From NCBI GenBank assembly GCA_004195335.1, contig SDWK01000771.1:1-8801 (forward strand): a stretch of DNA of 8,801 bases, read 5' to 3'. The notes under the pieces were generated by a model, which saw only the letters and a program-made list of their open reading frames with translations, was not told the origin of the DNA and searched no databases. This DNA comes from Shewanella sp. (GTDB lineage Bacteria > Pseudomonadota > Gammaproteobacteria > Enterobacterales > Shewanellaceae). The translations under genes were made by a program, and so were the position numbers. Position 1 is the stretch's first letter. Every line of letters starts with the position of its first letter. Shown in pieces: positions 6,388 to 8,801 of the stretch.

Positions 6388-7206
6388 ATGATTTCCATAG
6401 ATAAGTCCGCTATGAACAAAACTTCAGTCGACCTGAACAATTTGAGCCAGGAAGAGACAGCCCTGGAGATCCGTAACCTGGATCTAAAATACGGTGATAA
6501 ACAGGCACTTTTCGATGTGTCGATGAAGATCCCCGAAAAACAAGTTACCGCATTTATCGGGCCAAGTGGTTGTGGTAAATCCACGTTATTGCGCTGTATC
6601 AACCGGATGAATGATCTGGTTGATAACTGTCATATCGGCGGAGAAATTTTGCTTAACGGGCAAAATATTTACGACAAAAAAGTCGATGTAGCCTCTCTAC
6701 GCAGAAATGTCGGTATGGTGTTTCAGCGTCCAAACCCATTTCCTAAATCAATCTATGAGAATGTTGTTTACGGCTTGCGTCTGCAAGGGGTTAATAATCG
6801 ACGCGAACTGGATGAAGCTGCCGAAATCTCTTTGCGTGGCGCCGCCATTTGGGATGAAGTGAAAGACAGGTTACATGACAATGCGTTTGGCCTTTCAGGT
6901 GGTCAGCAGCAGCGTTTGGTAATAGCCCGTGCGATTGCCATCGAGCCAGAGGTTTTACTACTCGATGAGCCTACATCGGCCCTGGATCCTATTTCGACAT
7001 TGACGATTGAAGAGTTAATCACCGAACTTAAATCTAAATACACCGTCGTGATCGTGACCCATAACATGCAACAGGCGGCGCGTGTCTCGGACCAAACCGC
7101 CTTTATGTATATGGGGGAGCTGGTTGAGTATGCCGATACTAACACCATATTTACCACGCCAAGAAAACGTAAAACTGAAGATTACATCACAGGTCGATAC
7201 GGTTAA
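6388..7206 (+). CDS. pstB: Phosphate ABC transporter ATP-binding protein PstB
   Basis: Cytoplasmic ATPase that drives phosphate import through PstC/PstA; 272 residues, slightly longer than the usual ~255-260 through a short polar N-terminus. All ABC motifs are present: Walker [10 protein letters not shown] (58-66), Q-loop at FQRPNPFP (Gln113), signature LSGGQQQR (169-176), Walker B VLLLDEP (189-195), D-loop SALD (197-200) and switch His in [13 protein letters not shown] (His225). The [14 protein letters not shown] and TGRYG C-terminus are typical of PstB. An in-frame GTG exists at 6373, but ATG 6388 is preferred because AGGA lies 6 nt upstream. It sits between pstA and phoU in the usual order. 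Confidence 0.97.
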   Translation: MISIDKSAMNKTSVDLNNLSQEETALEIRNLDLKYGDKQALFDVSMKIPEKQVTAFIGPSGCGKSTLLRCINRMNDLVDNCHIGGEILLNGQNIYDKKVDVASLRRNVGMVFQRPNPFPKSIYENVVYGLRLQGVNNRRELDEAAEISLRGAAIWDEVKDRLHDNAFGLSGGQQQRLVIARAIAIEPEVLLLDEPTSALDPISTLTIEELITELKSKYTVVIVTHNMQQAARVSDQTAFMYMGELVEYADTNTIFTTPRKRKTEDYITGRYG

Positions 7207-7271
7207 TAACGCTGATCAGTTTTTAGATCCTCGATACGGGCATTAACAGAATTGGAAAAGGTTTAATTACA

Positions 7272-7982
7272 ATGGAAAATATGAATTTAAGTAAGCACAT
7301 CTCTGGTCAGTTTAATGCCGAGCTGGATGATATCCGTAATCGTGTTTTAGCTATGGGCGGTTTAGTTGAGCGTCAACTGGAACAGTCTCTGGATGCCCTG
7401 AGTACACTGGACTCAGAGTTGGCGCAGAAAGTTATCGATGGCGATCATAAGGTCAATGGTATGGAAGTGGCCATAGATGAAGAGTGCACTCGCATCATTG
7501 CCAAACGTCAGCCTGCAGCGAGTGATTTACGCTTGGTGTTGGCGATATCTAAAACGATTACCGATCTGGAACGCATCGGTGATGCTTGCGTGAAGATATC
7601 TAAAGCTGCACTGGATAAGCGCTCTAAAAACCAGCAGCCACTTTTGGTTAGTATCGAGAACATGGGGCGTCACGCAACCCGTATGTTACATGCCACTTTA
7701 GATGCGCTGGCGCGTATGGACGCCGAAGTGGCATTTGAGCTGCACAAAGAAGATGTCAAATTAGATAAAGAGTATGAAGGGATCATTCGCCAATTAATGA
7801 CTTATATGATGGCCGATCCACGCTCCATCCCTGAGGTATTGGATGTGCTTTGGGCGGCAAGGGCTGTAGAGCGAGTGGGTGACCGTTGTCAGAATATCTG
7901 TGAGTACATCATCTATTACGTGAAGGGGAAAGATGTGCGTCATGTTTCTTATGAAGAGATGGAGAAAGACCTTAATTTTTAA
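7272..7982 (+). CDS. phoU: Phosphate signalling protein PhoU
   Basis: 236-residue all-helical cytoplasmic protein of normal family length. PhoU connects the Pst transporter to the sensor kinase PhoR and keeps the Pho regulon off when phosphate is plentiful. The two repeated three-helix bundles each carry the metal-binding signature: [12 protein letters not shown] (98-109) and [16 protein letters not shown] (198-213). The first bundle also has the conserved [12 protein letters not shown] stretch (78-89). The start is supported by AAGG about 10 nt upstream, a slightly long spacing. It is the last gene of the operon, 65 bp after pstB, and is followed by a terminator 40 bp past its stop. Confidence 0.97.
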   Translation: MENMNLSKHISGQFNAELDDIRNRVLAMGGLVERQLEQSLDALSTLDSELAQKVIDGDHKVNGMEVAIDEECTRIIAKRQPAASDLRLVLAISKTITDLERIGDACVKISKAALDKRSKNQQPLLVSIENMGRHATRMLHATLDALARMDAEVAFELHKEDVKLDKEYEGIIRQLMTYMMADPRSIPEVLDVLWAARAVERVGDRCQNICEYIIYYVKGKDVRHVSYEEMEKDLNF

Positions 7983-8022
7983 TTTGGTTGATATTGTAAA
8001 AAATTAAAATGAGCTCCGTTAA

Positions 8023-8050
8023 AAAAAAGCGACTATCAAGTCGCTTTTTT
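8023..8050 (+). terminator. Intrinsic terminator of the pst-phoU operon
   Basis: GCGACT (8029-8034) and AGTCGC (8039-8044) pair around the loop ATCA and are followed by six T (8045-8050). Six A upstream (8023-8028) extend the stem, so it could also terminate minus-strand transcription. Confidence 0.93.
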
Positions 8051-8072
8051 GTTTCCATGAAGTCCGTTCAGA

Positions 8073-8097
8073 TTGACAGCTGATTTTATTGTATAAT
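8073..8097 (+). promoter_or_regulatory. Promoter-like TTGACA / TATAAT pair with short spacer
   Basis: Perfect TTGACA (8073-8078) and perfect TATAAT (8092-8097) hexamers occur just after the operon terminator, but only 13 bp separate them, against the usual 16-18. TATAAT could still act as a -10 with a poorer -35. A transcript would start near 8104 and run through the repeat region toward yajD. Confidence 0.3.
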
Positions 8098-8199
8098 GCA
8101 ATTAGCTTTGTGTGTTTATTCAAGATCAGATTTTGGCAGATGTAGTGACTCAGAATGAAAAGTACCTTCATTACCTGCACCTAATCTAGTTCAGAATAC

Positions 8200-8284
8200 T
8201 TAGGATAAAAGATAGGTTAAGATCTAGGCTAAAATCAGGCTGAAAGTTAGATTGAGAACTAGGTTAACAACTAGGTTAAAACTA
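8200..8284 (+). repeat. Degenerate 12-bp tandem repeat, about seven units
   Basis: Units of the type AGGTTAAAANCT begin at 8202, 8214, 8226, 8237, 8249, 8261 and 8273, a spacing of 12, 12, 11, 12, 12 and 12 bp. Individual units vary (AGGATAAAAG, AGGTTAAGAT, AGGCTAAAAT, AGGCTGAAAG, AGATTGAGAA, AGGTTAACAA, AGGTTAAAAC). There are in-frame stops on the plus strand and no start on the other, so it is not coding. Confidence 0.7.
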
Positions 8285-8309
8285 AACAGATAAGCCAAGT
8301 TTTAACCTA
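8272..8309. repeat. Inverted repeat ending the 12-bp repeat tract
   Basis: TAGGTTAAAACT (8272-8283) and AGTTTTAACCTA (8298-8309) are perfect 12-bp reverse complements with a 14-nt loop. The left arm is the last unit of the tandem repeat and the right arm is an inverted copy of the same unit. No U-tract follows, and the stem is A+T-rich. Confidence 0.65.
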
Positions 8310-8454
8310 AGTAAACCGAGATGGATAAATATTTTGTCTCAAATACCCGGTTAAAATCAACCAGCCCTGATGGTATCATTAGGCTGTATTTATATATTTG
8401 CTCATTTAACGACTAATCATCGTGTTTGGAGCCTCTACGAGGGGGCGTTTAATA

Positions 8455-8523
8455 ATGGGTATGAATAAGCGTTCAAACATAAGTCGAGATCAAAGTTATG
8501 TCAGTAAACCAAGGCCAAAGTAA
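8455..8523 (+). CDS. Possible 22-residue leader ORF overlapping yajD
   Basis: ATG at 8455 follows a strong GAGGGGG about 9 nt upstream and opens 22 codons (MGMNKRSNISRDQ... ending RPRPK-like basic residues) before TAA at 8521-8523. It overlaps the first 26 nt of yajD in a different frame. The peptide is very basic and is not recognised. yajD itself has only a weak ribosome-binding site, so translation through this small frame could feed ribosomes to yajD. It may also be a chance frame. Confidence 0.25.
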   Translation: MGMNKRSNISRDQSYVSKPRPK

Positions 8524-8782
8524 GTTAGATAAAGTATTGGCAGAAGCCAGAGATTATAAAGCGAAACGAGAAACTGGTTATCGAGAGCAAGCGCTTAAAC
8601 TCTATCCTTGGGTCTGTGGGCGTTGTACGCGGGAGTTCAATAACGCCAATTTACGTGAGCTCACTGTGCATCATAAAGATCATAATCACGATAACAATCC
8701 GTCTGATGGCTCGAACTGGGAGTTATTGTGCCTATATTGCCACGATAATGAACACTCCAAATTTGAAGAGTTGATCCAATAC
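8498..8782 (+). CDS. yajD: YajD-like HNH nuclease domain protein, 3' truncated
   Basis: The first 95 codons of a protein closely resembling E. coli YajD (about 115 residues), an HNH-family protein of unknown physiological role. Visible family features are GYREQALKLYPWVCGRC (27-43), the HNH core starting LTVHHKDHNHDNNPSDG (55-71), then NWELLCLYCHDNEH (73-86). Zinc-binding cysteine pairs are Cys40/Cys43 and Cys78/Cys81, and the catalytic-type His pair is 58-59. The N-terminus has about 20 residues before the conserved part. A TAA at 8480 in the same frame makes ATG 8498 the first available ATG. Its ribosome-binding site is weak. The reading frame runs to the window edge, but the final 19 bases are adapter sequence, so the residues after Tyr95 (LSLIHI) are not native and the C-terminus is missing. 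Confidence 0.85.
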
Positions 8783-8801
8783 CTGTCTCTTATACACATC
8801 T
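8783..8801. other. Tn5/Nextera mosaic-end adapter sequence (artefact)
   Basis: CTGTCTCTTATACACATCT is exactly the 19-bp Tn5 transposase mosaic end used in Nextera-type libraries, ending at the last base of the window. It interrupts yajD in mid-gene. It is therefore read-through adapter left at a contig end and not genomic DNA or a natural Tn5 insertion. Confidence 0.95.

Larger units (their letters stand above)
8051..8454. other. Non-coding AT-rich region between phoU terminator and yajD
   Basis: No gene is supported on either strand over these ~400 bp. Contents seen are a possible but poorly spaced promoter at 8073-8097, a degenerate 12-bp repeat (8200-8284), a 12-bp-stem inverted repeat (8272-8309), and the likely upstream region of yajD. 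Short ATG frames such as 8096-8158 (20 codons) lack ribosome-binding sites. Confidence 0.6.

Noticed and set aside
6264..6602. 112-codon minus-strand ORF across the pstA-pstB junction
   Set aside because: Antisense to two clear transporter genes and across an intergenic hairpin; no recognisable domain.
8200..8284. CRISPR-like array
   Set aside because: Units are 12 bp, contiguous and degenerate, with no spacers and no cas genes.
8783..8801. Natural Tn5/IS50 end marking a transposon insertion
   Set aside because: Only the hyperactive 19-bp mosaic end is present and it stops exactly at the last base, which is the signature of library adapter.

Overview
This window looks like chromosomal DNA of a marine gammaproteobacterium, most probably Shewanella or a close relative. 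The support is the combination of very long PstC and PstA permeases in a pstC-pstA-pstB-phoU cluster, a YajD-type HNH protein, a double-ACT GcvR-like protein and a DUF2797 protein, with moderate G+C. The genus is recognised from memory of gene content, not from a search.

Layout. Positions 1-338 hold no convincing gene but carry a nested inverted repeat that reaches the stop codon of the first gene. Two minus-strand genes follow: a cysteine-rich DUF2797 protein (339-1178) and a GcvR-like ACT-domain regulator (1450-1950). A 182-bp divergent intergenic region contains a good Pho box with a perfect TATAAT placed 10 bp downstream. It drives the plus-strand operon pstC (2133-4391), pstA (4664-6316), pstB (6388-7206) and phoU (7272-7982), closed by a strong intrinsic terminator (8023-8050). 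Then comes about 450 bp of AT-rich non-coding DNA with a degenerate 12-bp repeat, and the truncated start of yajD. The last 19 bases are exactly the Tn5/Nextera mosaic end, so the right edge is a sequencing-adapter artefact at a contig end.

How the genes work together. PstC and PstA form the membrane channel of the high-affinity phosphate ABC importer, PstB is its ATPase, and PhoU links transporter state to the PhoR/PhoB phosphate-starvation response. The Pho box implies induction by PhoB under phosphate limitation. No pstS (periplasmic phosphate-binding protein) lies in the window. Both permeases are enlarged by periplasmic segments: about 390 residues in PstC, and about 240 residues with a coiled coil in PstA.

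The most unusual structure is just before pstA. Its ribosome-binding site and first ~20 codons are present three times in tandem: two 97-bp decoy copies, then the real gene. Each decoy encodes a 34-residue ORF whose TAA stop overlaps the next start codon in ATGGGTAA, giving a chain of three possibly coupled initiation sites inside a phosphate-regulated operon.
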